Shown here: positions 28,181 to 38,018 of the stretch, piece after piece
How the letters are laid out: each line of letters opens with the position of its first letter
Position numbering within the stretch: position 1 is the first letter of the stretch
Assembly: GCA_002698995.1 (NCBI GenBank)
Contig: PAAX01000027.1
Span: 110,270-174,269 of the forward strand
DNA from: Ignavibacteriota bacterium
GTDB taxonomy: Bacteria > Bacteroidota > Ignavibacteria > Ignavibacteriales > Melioribacteraceae
Direction: 5' to 3'
DNA: 64,000 nucleotides
The notes under the pieces: generated by a model
What the model was told of the DNA's origin: nothing
What the model saw: the letters and a program-made list of their open reading frames with translations, nothing else
Databases searched by the model: none
Made by a program: the position numbers and the translations under genes

Positions 28181-29488
28181 ATGAAATCATTTCTTTTTTT
28201 ACTACTGCTATTTATTTCTATAAGCGCACAATCATCGCAAATAAAAAGAACATATTATGATAACGGAAAGCTGAAATCCGAAGGAAGTTATCTTGGTGAT
28301 ATAAAGCATGGTATTTACAAAGAGTTTTATGAAAGCGGGCAGCTTTGGAAAGAATGGGAATTTATAAACGGTAACGAGGAAGGAATCTCAAGATGGTATT
28401 TTGAAGACGGTACTTTAAGTATGGAATGGAATTATGTTAACGGTAAATTAGAAGGAATTTCAAAATGGTATTATGAAACCGGTGAACTTTGGGCTGAACC
28501 TAATTATGTGAATAATATTCAGCAGGGTTATTCCAAGACTTATTATAAAAGCGGAGCATTGCAGGCAGTCTGGAATTATGAAAATGGAAAGTTAAATGGT
28601 GTATCAAAAATATTCTTTGAAGAAGGTGGTGTTGAAGTAGAAAGAACTTACAAAGATAACAAGCTTGATGGAATAAGCAGAGTTTATTATGAGTTCGGTA
28701 AAGTGGCTCTGGAAGCGAACTATAAGAATGATGAACTTGACGGAAATACATACTTCTATTATTCTGATGGTTCAATAAAAGTAATTGATACTTATGAAAA
28801 AGGACAGATTGTAAAAAGAGAACGATATGATATAGTGGGGCAATTCGAAAAAGTTGAGGAATCATTTAATGAATTTTTTCCCGAGGGAACAATTTCTGCT
28901 CAAGTAAATTTTAATGAGGGGAAGAAAGAAGGAATTAATAAAGAGTTTTACAGAGATGGTTATGTTAAAACAATTGGAAACTACGATGACGGTAAAATTG
29001 TCGATCTCTTTATTGAGTTTCATCCAAACGGAATTATTGCAGCAGAGATAAATTATGTTAATGGTGATAAAGAAGGGAAAGCATTCTTCTATAATGATGC
29101 CGGAATTAAAGAATCGGAAAAAATGTATACCGGTAACCAACTAAATGGAAGTGCTGTTGATTATTATTTGAACGGTACAGTTAAAAGCAGATATTCATAT
29201 AGAAATGATTTGATAGATGGAGAAAGAATTTCATTTTATCAAAATGGAGTTCAATTAAGCAAAGAGAATTTCCGAAATGGTTTAAAGGAGGGTTATGCAA
29301 CTTTCTACTTTGAAAACGGCGAAATCTCTGATCAGTTATATTATTCAAACAATTTACTTCACGGCGAGCAATTCAGTTACTTTAGAAACGGTAAATTGAA
29401 AAGCAAATCAAATTACGAAAGGGGTGTTCTCTTAAATAAAATTGAATACACGGAAAATGGTGATCAGCTTTCTTCTAGCGTTAACTAA
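28181..29488 (+). CDS. Secreted MORN_2/YwqK-type repeat protein
   Basis: About 435 residues made of a signal peptide (FLFLLLLFISISAQ) and some 17 copies of a 23-24-residue repeat of the form Y-x-NG-x-L-x-x-E-x-x-Y-x-NG-x-x-xG-x-x-x-x-Y-Y. Such MORN_2 repeats occur in many Bacteroidota envelope proteins of unknown role and in YwqK antitoxins. An in-frame TTG lies nine bases upstream (28172), but the ATG at 28181 is preferred because GAGG precedes it and the signal peptide starts there. Its end overlaps the opposing gene by four bases. The exact role is unknown. Confidence 0.7.
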   Translation: MKSFLFLLLLFISISAQSSQIKRTYYDNGKLKSEGSYLGDIKHGIYKEFYESGQLWKEWEFINGNEEGISRWYFEDGTLSMEWNYVNGKLEGISKWYYETGELWAEPNYVNNIQQGYSKTYYKSGALQAVWNYENGKLNGVSKIFFEEGGVEVERTYKDNKLDGISRVYYEFGKVALEANYKNDELDGNTYFYYSDGSIKVIDTYEKGQIVKRERYDIVGQFEKVEESFNEFFPEGTISAQVNFNEGKKEGINKEFYRDGYVKTIGNYDDGKIVDLFIEFHPNGIIAAEINYVNGDKEGKAFFYNDAGIKESEKMYTGNQLNGSAVDYYLNGTVKSRYSYRNDLIDGERISFYQNGVQLSKENFRNGLKEGYATFYFENGEISDQLYYSNNLLHGEQFSYFRNGKLKSKSNYERGVLLNKIEYTENGDQLSSSVN

Positions 29489-30426
29489 TCTAAATTCACC
29501 TTCTTTTTGTTATCAAGAGTTAGAATAACATTTTTGTCAATTGACAATTCAGCATTTTCATAGTCTTCAACTATTTGGTAAATCAGTTTAGTTGATTTAT
29601 TTTGAATTGAAAAACTATTTACAGATGAATTAGAATAAACCCACTTATTATTTTTGAATTGAGGATATCCAGACTCAATGTAATAAACTTGATCATTACT
29701 AATAATTAAATCGGTGATTATTGTTTCTGTCCTTTCAATATTCTCTATAATTTGATTATTCTCTAAATCTATAATTAAGAGAGATTTATTAGAAAACCCG
29801 GCAAAGATATTTTTATTAATTAATCCTTCAGAAAAAGTACTATTCACAGTCAGCTTTACATTCCCCTTTGTATCAGCTATTGAAGTATATTTTTGAAGTT
29901 CTGTGTTTCCCCAGTCAATAGTTGAGTAGATTAATAGATTCAAATTCTCATCTAATAAAACTCCGTTTCCTTTACTTCCTTCAACCTCTATCTCACTTAG
30001 TTTATTTCCAAATTTGGAATAAACTTCAATTCTTGATTGACCCGATTTTTCATTTGAAATTAAAAAGGCTGCATTCTCTTTGTCTGCATCTACATAAACA
30101 GTTTTTTCATAACTAAATTTTTCTTCGTCAATTTGATTTACAGTTGAAATTAATTCTCCCATGTTTGAATAAAAATCAATACTGTTTAGAAATGAATTTA
30201 CAATTACCAATGAACCGTCATCAAATAATTCCGCCTCTGAAAAAGGGTCATCGTAATTTAAGACTCTCTCAATAGAATATATTTTTTGCTGACCGGCATA
30301 AACATTAAATATCTCTTTATTCATTTCACCAAATTTTTCTGCACCACCGTTTATAATTCTCTCTACTCTGTATTGAGAACTAACGACAGTAATTAATGCA
30401 AGAAAAACAAAAATAAACTTTTTCAT
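29485..30426 (-). CDS. Secreted six-bladed-propeller-like protein of unknown function
   Basis: A 313-residue protein with a signal peptide (FIFVFLALITVVSSQ). The body has repeating beta stretches such as DDGSLVIVNSFLNSIDFYSNMGELI, AFLISNEKSGQSRIEVYSKFGNKLSEI and LDENLNLLIYSTIDWGNTELQKY that look like the 6-bladed NHL-type propellers found in Bacteroidota. There is no sorting domain or lipobox, so it would be periplasmic. It sits eight bases after the M23-type T9SS gene, suggesting a shared transcript. Confidence 0.55.
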   Translation of the reverse strand: MKKFIFVFLALITVVSSQYRVERIINGGAEKFGEMNKEIFNVYAGQQKIYSIERVLNYDDPFSEAELFDDGSLVIVNSFLNSIDFYSNMGELISTVNQIDEEKFSYEKTVYVDADKENAAFLISNEKSGQSRIEVYSKFGNKLSEIEVEGSKGNGVLLDENLNLLIYSTIDWGNTELQKYTSIADTKGNVKLTVNSTFSEGLINKNIFAGFSNKSLLIIDLENNQIIENIERTETIITDLIISNDQVYYIESGYPQFKNNKWVYSNSSVNSFSIQNKSTKLIYQIVEDYENAELSIDKNVILTLDNKKKVNLD

Positions 30427-30434
30427 TTATCACC

Positions 30435-32786
30435 CTACTTTAGAAGAATCATTTTTTTTGTTGTAACAAAATCATCCGTAATTAATCTATAAAAATAAAC
30501 TCCGCTTGATAAACCAATCCTTGCAGATTTGGTATCAAATTGAACTTCATAATATCCCGGAGTTTTTTGTTCGTTGACCAAGGTTGCAATTTCATTTCCT
30601 AAAACATCATAAACTTTTATTGAAACTAAACCTTTCCCTGCAATTGAATATTTCATATTAGTTGAAGGATTAAACGGATTCGGATAATTCTGACTCAATT
30701 CAAAATTTACAGGAATACCGGTCAACTCCTTTTCTTCAACCGAAACTGGAATACTAAAATAATCCATTACTTTAGTAATAAGTGAAAGCATTGAAGCAAA
30801 AGATCCCGTTGACTCGGCACCGAAACTGCAGTATATCATTCTACCTATATTTTCGCTCTCTCCAAAATTTCCCGTAAAAGCAATTCCGGCTTTTCTAAAT
30901 TCGGTTGCATTTCTCATTACAGTATAATTTAAAACAGTTTCAGCACCATTTATTGGATCAATATCATCGGGAAAATCTTCCGGATAAGATTGGCCAAAGT
31001 TAATTGTTGCCCCCTCAAAGTTTGTCCCTTCAACTCCCACAGCTCTATTCATTGTGCCATTACCGTCATAAATGTGTTTGGCTTTTAAATAATGTCTGTA
31101 GAATAATGTATCTGACGGCTCGGAACTAGAATGATTTCTGTCCAAGTCCCAGCCGATTTCAGAACCACTGACAAAAAGATTTCCACCGCTTTCTAAATAG
31201 GAGGCAAGTTTGGATTGTTCAATGGTATTGAAAGTTCTATAGTTTGTTGATTCATCACCAACAAACCATATTACATATTGGTAATCATTCAGATCAATAA
31301 TTCCCTCTTCAACTGCTTCATTTGCTGCAGATGAAACAATTGTATTACCGTACATAGTTAATGCACCAAAATAAGTTGTATTAAAGCTGTGAGTGGGTAA
31401 ACTCCAGCTTCCGCTTCCGCCAAATCTATCAAATCCATCAACTATTAATGCTTTCGGATAATCAACTACGGAATTATAATTTGATCTCGAATAAACATCA
31501 CTGAATTTACTTTCATTCAATGATGAATCTACAGCTGCCAGTTTGAAAAAGTAAGCCGGACTTGAAGGAGGAACAATAAACTTATCTGTCGATTCTATAG
31601 TGTATTCGTTAATTAAATTTGTCAATTGATTTTCATCAGCAGCCAGCTTCCAATCCGTTAAAGTTGCATTAACTGTGTAATAGAGTCTGTAACCCATAAT
31701 ATCCGGTTCTGCATTTGATTCCCAAATTATTTTTACTGAATTTGCATTATCTGCATTGAGCAGTGCTAATAATACCGGTTCAGAAGGAGGGACTACATCT
31801 TCATCAGTTATAGTTATCGGAACAAAATGATTTGAATAATTTTCCCTTGTATCTTCAGAAAAAATTTCAAGCTGATATTCACCCGGTTCTAAGAGTGAAG
31901 TATCGAAATAATTTGGATTAACAATTCCGGTTTGATTTATATAATCTGCACCATCACCATTAGTTAATATGTAAACCGGACTGCTTAAAGTTGCAACTCC
32001 TTTTACAAATACATTATGAACATCCGAATCTAATGGTTTACTATCAAATCTATACTTTACGCCATTAACGTCAGGCTCATAAACTATTTCTGTTTTATCA
32101 TTATTCCATATACGATAACCTGCTATAAAAGTACCGTTGTTTCTACTTATTCCATCCGAACCGTTTTGCTCTTCTAATTTAATTATTATATCAACCTTAT
32201 CTGAAAGACCGTTTGATGGAAGATTAAATTCAGTTCCATACAATTTGAACTGCAAAGTATTTTCATGAATAATAGGAGGATAATTATCAAAGTAAGGATT
32301 TAATCCGCCGTTATTTCTCAATGAATTTATTTCAACAGAATAATCAGTTGCATTTGCGGCAAGTTCTCTATCAATTAGATGAACGTGACCTTGACCTGAA
32401 TAAATTGTTCCAAGAACAGTAACTCCTTTTGTAACGGGCATTCCGGCAGAAAGAGAAGGGTTTGGAACAATATGCAGATAGGTCAAATGTTTCCATTTTC
32501 CGTCTACTTGAGTTCTAACTCTAACATAAGAATTAGAACCAGAGTTACCGATATAATGCACAACTCCATCAAGGCTTGCATAAATTGGATTTCCATCGGG
32601 TTCACCAATGTCGGTTCCATTGTGGAAATGTCCTTCAGGACTTGTATCTCTGTATTCACAAAATGTACCGTTAATTCCTTTTGATTGATTAAAGGGTAAA
32701 TCCGGCCACTGATATTTTATAGAATCGGCCTGTGCTAAAATTGATTGGACAATAAACAGAAATGAGATTAAGTAAAGTTTTTTCAT
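30435..32786 (-). CDS. T9SS-exported M23-type peptidase-fold protein with Fn3 and GATase-like domains
   Basis: A 783-residue exported protein. After a signal peptide (LYLISFLFIVQSILAQ) comes an M23/LytM-like domain (residues about 40-150) that keeps the zinc-site pattern: HNGTD (HxxxD) in GHFHNGTDIGEPDG, and HVH in GQGHVHLID. A beta-rich linker follows, then a fibronectin III stretch (residues about 335-430), then a region about 435-680 (YPKALIVDGFDRFGGSG, GNLFVSGSEIGWDLD) like class I glutamine-amidotransferase folds. The end is a full type IX sorting domain (QNYPNPFNPSTNMKYSI). It may cleave peptide cross-links outside the cell; catalysis is inferred. Confidence 0.75.
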   Translation of the reverse strand: MKKLYLISFLFIVQSILAQADSIKYQWPDLPFNQSKGINGTFCEYRDTSPEGHFHNGTDIGEPDGNPIYASLDGVVHYIGNSGSNSYVRVRTQVDGKWKHLTYLHIVPNPSLSAGMPVTKGVTVLGTIYSGQGHVHLIDRELAANATDYSVEINSLRNNGGLNPYFDNYPPIIHENTLQFKLYGTEFNLPSNGLSDKVDIIIKLEEQNGSDGISRNNGTFIAGYRIWNNDKTEIVYEPDVNGVKYRFDSKPLDSDVHNVFVKGVATLSSPVYILTNGDGADYINQTGIVNPNYFDTSLLEPGEYQLEIFSEDTRENYSNHFVPITITDEDVVPPSEPVLLALLNADNANSVKIIWESNAEPDIMGYRLYYTVNATLTDWKLAADENQLTNLINEYTIESTDKFIVPPSSPAYFFKLAAVDSSLNESKFSDVYSRSNYNSVVDYPKALIVDGFDRFGGSGSWSLPTHSFNTTYFGALTMYGNTIVSSAANEAVEEGIIDLNDYQYVIWFVGDESTNYRTFNTIEQSKLASYLESGGNLFVSGSEIGWDLDRNHSSSEPSDTLFYRHYLKAKHIYDGNGTMNRAVGVEGTNFEGATINFGQSYPEDFPDDIDPINGAETVLNYTVMRNATEFRKAGIAFTGNFGESENIGRMIYCSFGAESTGSFASMLSLITKVMDYFSIPVSVEEKELTGIPVNFELSQNYPNPFNPSTNMKYSIAGKGLVSIKVYDVLGNEIATLVNEQKTPGYYEVQFDTKSARIGLSSGVYFYRLITDDFVTTKKMILLK

Positions 32787-32837
32787 ACTCTCTTTTAGAA
32801 TTAAATAAAAATAAAGTTATAAAATAATCAGAATTGT

Positions 32838-35800
32838 TTAAAGAGAAGAATGATCCGCTTTATTAAATTTTAGAGTAAATGCTGTACCTTCCCCTTTTTT
32901 GCTTTGAACAGAAATTTCCCCTTTATTTAAAGCAACATAATTTTTGACCAAAGCCAATCCTAAGCCGGTACCTTCAAATTTTCTTGTGTAACCGGTTTCC
33001 TCTTGTGAAAACGGAGTGAACAGCGAAGGAATAAATTCTTTAGAAATTCCAATTCCCGTATCGATTACTTGCGTAAAAATATGTTTTTCATCTGAATAGG
33101 ATTTTATAGTTATCGATCCGGTTTGGGTATATTTAATAGCATTATCAATTAAATTCACAAATATTTGACCAAGTGTATAACTGTCACCTTCAATAATTTT
33201 TATACCTTCATCAATTTCATAATTGAGTGTAAGATTTTTGGATTCCGCAAATGATCTCAATTCATTATATACCGATGATAAAACGTCATCATCAATATTT
33301 ATCATTTTAAAGTTCGGCTGGTATGCATCAGTTTGAATCTGGCTCATATTCAAAATTAAATCAATCGTTCTAATAAGTCTTCTTCCGCCGTTTTCAATAA
33401 CACTAAAACTACTTCTTAATTCGGGATCAACTTTATCTTCGCATTCTTCTTTTATTAATGAGGCAAAATTTAGAATGGTATTTATCGGCGTTCTTATTTC
33501 ATGAGATACTTGTGCAAGAAATTCAGACTTTAACTTATCAGACTGTTCTGCTTTATCTTTAGCAATTATTAATTGTTTCTCCGATTCTTTTCTATCAGTT
33601 ATTTCTCTAATAATTACCAAAGCCTTTCTTTCACTGCTTACAACTACTCTTGCTTCAAAGTATCTTTTCTTATTGTCTCTTACAATAAAAAATTCACCTA
33701 ATTGAATTCTGCCGGTATCAAGAGCTTTTTTTGTCATGCTCATACCAAATCTATATAATGAACGCGGAAGAAATTCTTTAATATTTTTTCCAACCAACTT
33801 TAATGGATGAACAAGTATAGGTGAATTATCCGGTAAATGATAATCTAACAAAATTCCATTCTCATCTAATTCAAACATCATATCCGGAAGCATATTGGTT
33901 AATGCTCTTAATCTAGCTTCACTTTTTACAATTTTTTCTTGGGATAATTTAAAAGCGGTTACATCTTTTAATGTTCCTATTGTTCTTGTTTTCCCTTCGT
34001 ACTTAAAAATTCCAACATGCATGTTTACATAAATTCTAGTAAACCCGTTTCTATGCAGAAGTTTGATTTCATATTCAGCCGGAACCAGTTCTCCTCTTAC
34101 TCTTTTTTCATATCTTTCAACAACTAAAGGAAGATCTTCCGGTGCAATAAATTTTGCAAATGGTTTATCTATTACCTCTTCTTTAGAAAAACCGGTAATA
34201 TTATAAAACGCTTCATTTACAAATATCATTTTTGAATCTTGAATTACAAAAACTGCATCCTGAATTCTATTTAAAAGATTTTCATATTTCTTTTCGGATG
34301 CGCTTAACTGAAAAGTTCTTTGATCAACTTCTTCTTCTAAAATTTCTGCATATCTTTTTCTTTCAAAGTATCTGATCGTTACATAAATAAATATTACCGC
34401 AATTAGAATTATGATTAGCGAAAACCACCATGAATTATAAAAAGGTGCATTAATATTAACTTCCGCAACTTTTACAATTTCACTTCTCAAGTTAAGCGGA
34501 TTTTCTGCAAATACACTGAGGCTGTATGTTCCACTTGAAAGATTTAAGAAAGAAATGTACGGTCCGGCTTTTTGAGCTATTGGATTAAACTCATCACTTA
34601 TGCCGCGAAGCTGATAATAAATTTTATTATTACTTTCATTTATAAACGAAGTTGTACTTACATAAAATTCGGTTGTTCGTGAATCGTGATCTTTTTCAAT
34701 TATATTGGAAACGGGTTTAAATTCATCTCCTACTTTAACAAGAAATAAAATTTTCGGTGTTATTTTCTGATAATTTTTTAGAAGATTAAAACAAATTGAG
34801 GAAAGTCCTTTATCTGTACCAATCCACATTCTTCCGTTCTCGTCTATAAATCCGGCATCTCTGTTTGTCTCGTAACCAAGCAATCCGTTTTGAGGAGTGA
34901 TGTGAAATAAATCTTTATCAACAGTTACAAACACTCCGTTATCGGTTCCAAACCAATAATGATTTTGGTTATCCTTATTAATAAAGTATATCGGTCTGTT
35001 TATAACAAAATTGGATTTATATTTTTTTAATGAATCTCCATCAAAGGTAAATAATCCTTCACCGGTTCCTACAAAGGTATTTAGACTATCCTGCCAAAAA
35101 GAATGAATGGAATTTGATAGATTACTGCTTGAAGAAATTATTCTGCTAATTTGATCTTCATTGTTTATAATAATAATTCCGTTATCTAATGTCCCGACTA
35201 CTAATTCATTGTTTACTGTTGAATAGAGTTTTCTTATTCCCGTTACATCTATATCAAGTTTATTAAAGTTTAGCCCGTCAAATTTGTAAATCGATTTAAT
35301 TGTTGAAGCATATAAGGCTCCTCCTTTAATTTGAATTAAAGAATTATAATTTACTTTTTCGGTTTCATTAACTTTATACCACTTTTCAATTTTATCGTTT
35401 TCACTCAAAAGCCCAAAACCCAGATCTGATGCGGCAATCCAGATATTGTTGTTTTCATCAAGACACATATCAAGGACTCGGTTAGCTTTTCCCGATTCCA
35501 CATTATCAATTAACTTAATATGTTTGTAATCCACTCTATTGTAAATTGTTATTCCGTTTTCGTGACCGAAATAATACTTACCATCTCTATGTAAAACAGA
35601 TGTAACTTCATTTGTAAATAATCCATTGCTTTGTTTATAAGTATGAATATAAGGTGTAAGCATTTTAAGAAGTCCTCTAAAACCGGCAATCCATAGATTA
35701 TTTTCGTAATCTACAAAAAGTGAAATTGGACCGATTTTTAGCTGTCGAGCTTCTTTATCAATTACTTTTAATACATTTTTATTCTTTTCAAATTCATACA

Positions 35801-36647
35801 TTATTTTGGTGTTTCCGAAAAAAATTCTTTCAGAATATTCCGGCAGAAAATAAAAACGATTTTGTAATTCATCTAAAGGGAAATCAAATCCCTCAACTAA
35901 AATTTTATTAGAATCATTTTTTATTTCTACAATTTTGTTTTTTCCAAGAGCAATAAGTGATTCTTTTTCCTTCGGATTTATTTTGATTGAATAAGGAATA
36001 AAATCCAAATTCAATTCTTTCTCATAATTGCTTATTAATTGTGAGGTTTTTCTATCATAATAAAAAATCCCTTCCGAAGTGAAAACTAAAATGTGGGTTT
36101 CAAAAATCTCTAAAGAATAAATGATTGATTTGGCTTGTAATTTATTAACCTTATGCAGGTTCCAGATTCCTTTATTATAAACAAGAAGGTTATTGTTAAA
36201 TCCACTTACCGCAATTACGGTATCCTTATTCTGTGTACAAATCTGAAAATCATTTATTGGGAAAGGAACATTCGAAACGTCATCCGGAATTTTATACTCG
36301 TTCCATTCCTCATTTTTATAATAATAGAGTGATTTAATATTAGCTTCATTTACTGCCCAAACTGAACCATGCTGGTCAACAGAAAGTTTAACGAAATTGA
36401 GATTTTTAAAAATTTTTGTATTATCAAAATAATTCCACCTTGAAGCATCATAAGAAACTATTCCGTTTCTTGTAGCAAACCACATTCTTCCAACAGAATC
36501 TTGGGCAATATCAAATACATAACCTGAGGGAAGGCCATTTTCTTCGGTATATTCTTTAAAGAAATAATTCTGTGCAAATGAATTACTTACAAGAATTATT
36601 AAAAAGAGTAAAGGTGCTATTAAAATGTGGATGTATTTTTGCTGCAT
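32838..36647 (-). CDS. Membrane sensor histidine kinase with periplasmic propeller, Y_Y_Y and two PAS domains
   Basis: A 1269-residue sensor. After a signal segment, residues about 30-640 carry two-component-regulator propeller repeats (DSVGRMWFATRNGIVSYD, DENNNIWIAASDLGFG, DENGRMWIGTDKGLSSI), then a Y_Y_Y domain, one membrane helix (about 735-756, WWFSLIIILIAVIFIYVTIRYF), PAS domains (about 785-895 and 910-1020), a HisKA domain (FLAQVSHEIRTPINTI, histidine near 1047) and a HATPase with N, G1 and G2 boxes (DNAIKYTQTG, DTGIGIS, GTGLGLA). Unlike the hybrid forms common in Bacteroides it has no receiver or DNA-binding domain, and no response regulator lies nearby. The signal is unknown. Confidence 0.88.
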   Translation of the reverse strand: MQQKYIHILIAPLLFLIILVSNSFAQNYFFKEYTEENGLPSGYVFDIAQDSVGRMWFATRNGIVSYDASRWNYFDNTKIFKNLNFVKLSVDQHGSVWAVNEANIKSLYYYKNEEWNEYKIPDDVSNVPFPINDFQICTQNKDTVIAVSGFNNNLLVYNKGIWNLHKVNKLQAKSIIYSLEIFETHILVFTSEGIFYYDRKTSQLISNYEKELNLDFIPYSIKINPKEKESLIALGKNKIVEIKNDSNKILVEGFDFPLDELQNRFYFLPEYSERIFFGNTKIMYEFEKNKNVLKVIDKEARQLKIGPISLFVDYENNLWIAGFRGLLKMLTPYIHTYKQSNGLFTNEVTSVLHRDGKYYFGHENGITIYNRVDYKHIKLIDNVESGKANRVLDMCLDENNNIWIAASDLGFGLLSENDKIEKWYKVNETEKVNYNSLIQIKGGALYASTIKSIYKFDGLNFNKLDIDVTGIRKLYSTVNNELVVGTLDNGIIIINNEDQISRIISSSSNLSNSIHSFWQDSLNTFVGTGEGLFTFDGDSLKKYKSNFVINRPIYFINKDNQNHYWFGTDNGVFVTVDKDLFHITPQNGLLGYETNRDAGFIDENGRMWIGTDKGLSSICFNLLKNYQKITPKILFLVKVGDEFKPVSNIIEKDHDSRTTEFYVSTTSFINESNNKIYYQLRGISDEFNPIAQKAGPYISFLNLSSGTYSLSVFAENPLNLRSEIVKVAEVNINAPFYNSWWFSLIIILIAVIFIYVTIRYFERKRYAEILEEEVDQRTFQLSASEKKYENLLNRIQDAVFVIQDSKMIFVNEAFYNITGFSKEEVIDKPFAKFIAPEDLPLVVERYEKRVRGELVPAEYEIKLLHRNGFTRIYVNMHVGIFKYEGKTRTIGTLKDVTAFKLSQEKIVKSEARLRALTNMLPDMMFELDENGILLDYHLPDNSPILVHPLKLVGKNIKEFLPRSLYRFGMSMTKKALDTGRIQLGEFFIVRDNKKRYFEARVVVSSERKALVIIREITDRKESEKQLIIAKDKAEQSDKLKSEFLAQVSHEIRTPINTILNFASLIKEECEDKVDPELRSSFSVIENGGRRLIRTIDLILNMSQIQTDAYQPNFKMINIDDDVLSSVYNELRSFAESKNLTLNYEIDEGIKIIEGDSYTLGQIFVNLIDNAIKYTQTGSITIKSYSDEKHIFTQVIDTGIGISKEFIPSLFTPFSQEETGYTRKFEGTGLGLALVKNYVALNKGEISVQSKKGEGTAFTLKFNKADHSSL

Positions 36648-36703
36648 TAAATCTCAATTGAAAGTTTATATAATATTATCGGAGAATAGGACTTAATTTT
36701 AAA

Positions 36704-37147
36704 CTAGTTTTTTTCTTTTCTCTTAACAAAAATGATTTTTGGAATTGAATTTGCACTTTTTTTTAGAGAAAATCTAAAAAGAAATAAATAATAACCGGAT
36801 ACAACTAAAACTCCAAATAAAAATGATAAAAATTCTGTGTAAATAGAATTTTTGAAAATTAATAGTCCCGCAGTAATCGAAAAGATAAGAATGATAAGAG
36901 GAAAGCCGTACAAACTGAAAGAAGCTTTAAGAATAGTTTTACCCTCTACGGAAATTTTTACTAAGTCCCCTGGAAAAACACCAAATGGATCAGAAACTTT
37001 TATTTTATTTTTTTCAGAGTCTTCAGGTTTACAAAAAGGTTTAGCACCGCAAGTATGACAGTTTTCATTACTCTTAAGTTCAATAACCGCAAAACCTTTA
37101 CCGCTTTCTAAAACAATCCCTTCTTCTATTAGAGTTTCTATTGTCAT
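36704..37147 (-). CDS. RseC/SoxR-reducing-system-like membrane protein linked to Rnf
   Basis: A 147-residue protein with a small N-terminal domain bearing a cysteine cluster (NENCHTCGAKPFCKP) and two membrane helices (residues about 75-120, FSLYGFPLIILIFSITAGLLIF and FLSFLFGVLVVSGYYLFLF). This is the RseC layout. In Escherichia coli RseC works with the Rnf-like Rsx complex in reducing SoxR. Here it follows rnfB after a single base, so it belongs to the rnf operon and probably serves assembly or redox upkeep of the complex; that role is inference. Confidence 0.8.
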   Translation of the reverse strand: MTIETLIEEGIVLESGKGFAVIELKSNENCHTCGAKPFCKPEDSEKNKIKVSDPFGVFPGDLVKISVEGKTILKASFSLYGFPLIILIFSITAGLLIFKNSIYTEFLSFLFGVLVVSGYYLFLFRFSLKKSANSIPKIIFVKRKEKN

Positions 37148-37148
37148 T

Positions 37149-37952
37149 TTAGTTTAAGTGCACTTTTTTAATAGCACCGGTTCTGCATTTATCAAAAGGA
37201 ATTTTTGAATCATCCAATTTTGAATAATCGATAATAGGAAGAAAATCATCCATAACTATTGCACCATCAGAAGGACGAGCACAAACTCCGCATCCCAAGC
37301 ATGCAACTTTACAAACATCTTTTGCAGTTTTAGGGTCATCATGATTTTTACAAAAAACAAAAACTTCTCTATCTGCAGGATGCATCTCAATAACATTTCT
37401 AGGGCAAGCTTTTACACACATTCCGCATCCTGTACAGAGTTCAGGTATAACTTCGGGAATTCCATTTGAATTCATTACCATTGCATCAAAAGGACAAGCT
37501 TCAACACAATCTCCTCCACCTAAACATCCGTAATAACACTGCTTATTGGCACCGGAAACCAAATGCATAGCAGAACAGCTTATTGGTCCATAATAATGAG
37601 CCATTTTTGTTGCAGCTTCACTTAAACCACCTTGACATAAAACAACAGGAAGCATTTTAACCGATCCACTTGCATCAACTCCCATAATTTCAGCTATCGC
37701 TTTTGCAGTATCTTCACCACCAACCGGGCAGCCGGTAACGGATACTTTTCCTTCAACTACTTTTACGGCAAAATCATAACATCCGGCAGAACCGCAGCCT
37801 CCGCAGTTTGCTCCAGGAAGAACATCATTAACTTTTCCAATTAAAGGGTTTTCTTCAACACGAAGTTTTTTATCTGCAATTGCTAATCCTCCTGCAAAGA
37901 TGAACCCCAATCCACCCATAGTTGCAATTGCTATTAATAATGTTGCGTCCAT
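37149..37952 (-). CDS. rnfB: Rnf complex subunit RnfB (iron-sulfur)
   Basis: RnfB takes electrons from ferredoxin or NADH-linked partners at the inner face of the complex. The 267 residues have an N-terminal membrane helix (LLIAIATMGGLGFIFAGGLAI), the ASC domain cysteines GANCGGCGSAGCYDF with a later GCPVGG, and further clusters CLGGGDCVEACPF, CTGCGMCVKACPRN and CKVACLGCGVC. The start chosen is the ATG at 37950-37952, with GGAGG six bases upstream and directly before the membrane helix; a start 15 codons earlier (ATG at 37995-37997) is open but less likely. Confidence 0.94.
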   Translation of the reverse strand: MDATLLIAIATMGGLGFIFAGGLAIADKKLRVEENPLIGKVNDVLPGANCGGCGSAGCYDFAVKVVEGKVSVTGCPVGGEDTAKAIAEIMGVDASGSVKMLPVVLCQGGLSEAATKMAHYYGPISCSAMHLVSGANKQCYYGCLGGGDCVEACPFDAMVMNSNGIPEVIPELCTGCGMCVKACPRNVIEMHPADREVFVFCKNHDDPKTAKDVCKVACLGCGVCARPSDGAIVMDDFLPIIDYSKLDDSKIPFDKCRTGAIKKVHLN

Positions 37953-38018
37953 TAAAAACCTCCAAAATTTATATTCAATTTTTAGATGAGAATTCATCTA
38001 AAAGTTATAATTAAACCG

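Noticed and set aside
28500..28865. Minus-strand frame of 121 codons
   Set aside because: It is the antisense of the MORN-like repeats; the repeating DNA simply keeps a second frame open.
37953..37997. Longer N-terminus for RnfB
   Set aside because: The extra 15 residues precede the membrane helix, lack a ribosome site, and the internal ATG has GGAGG at ideal spacing.
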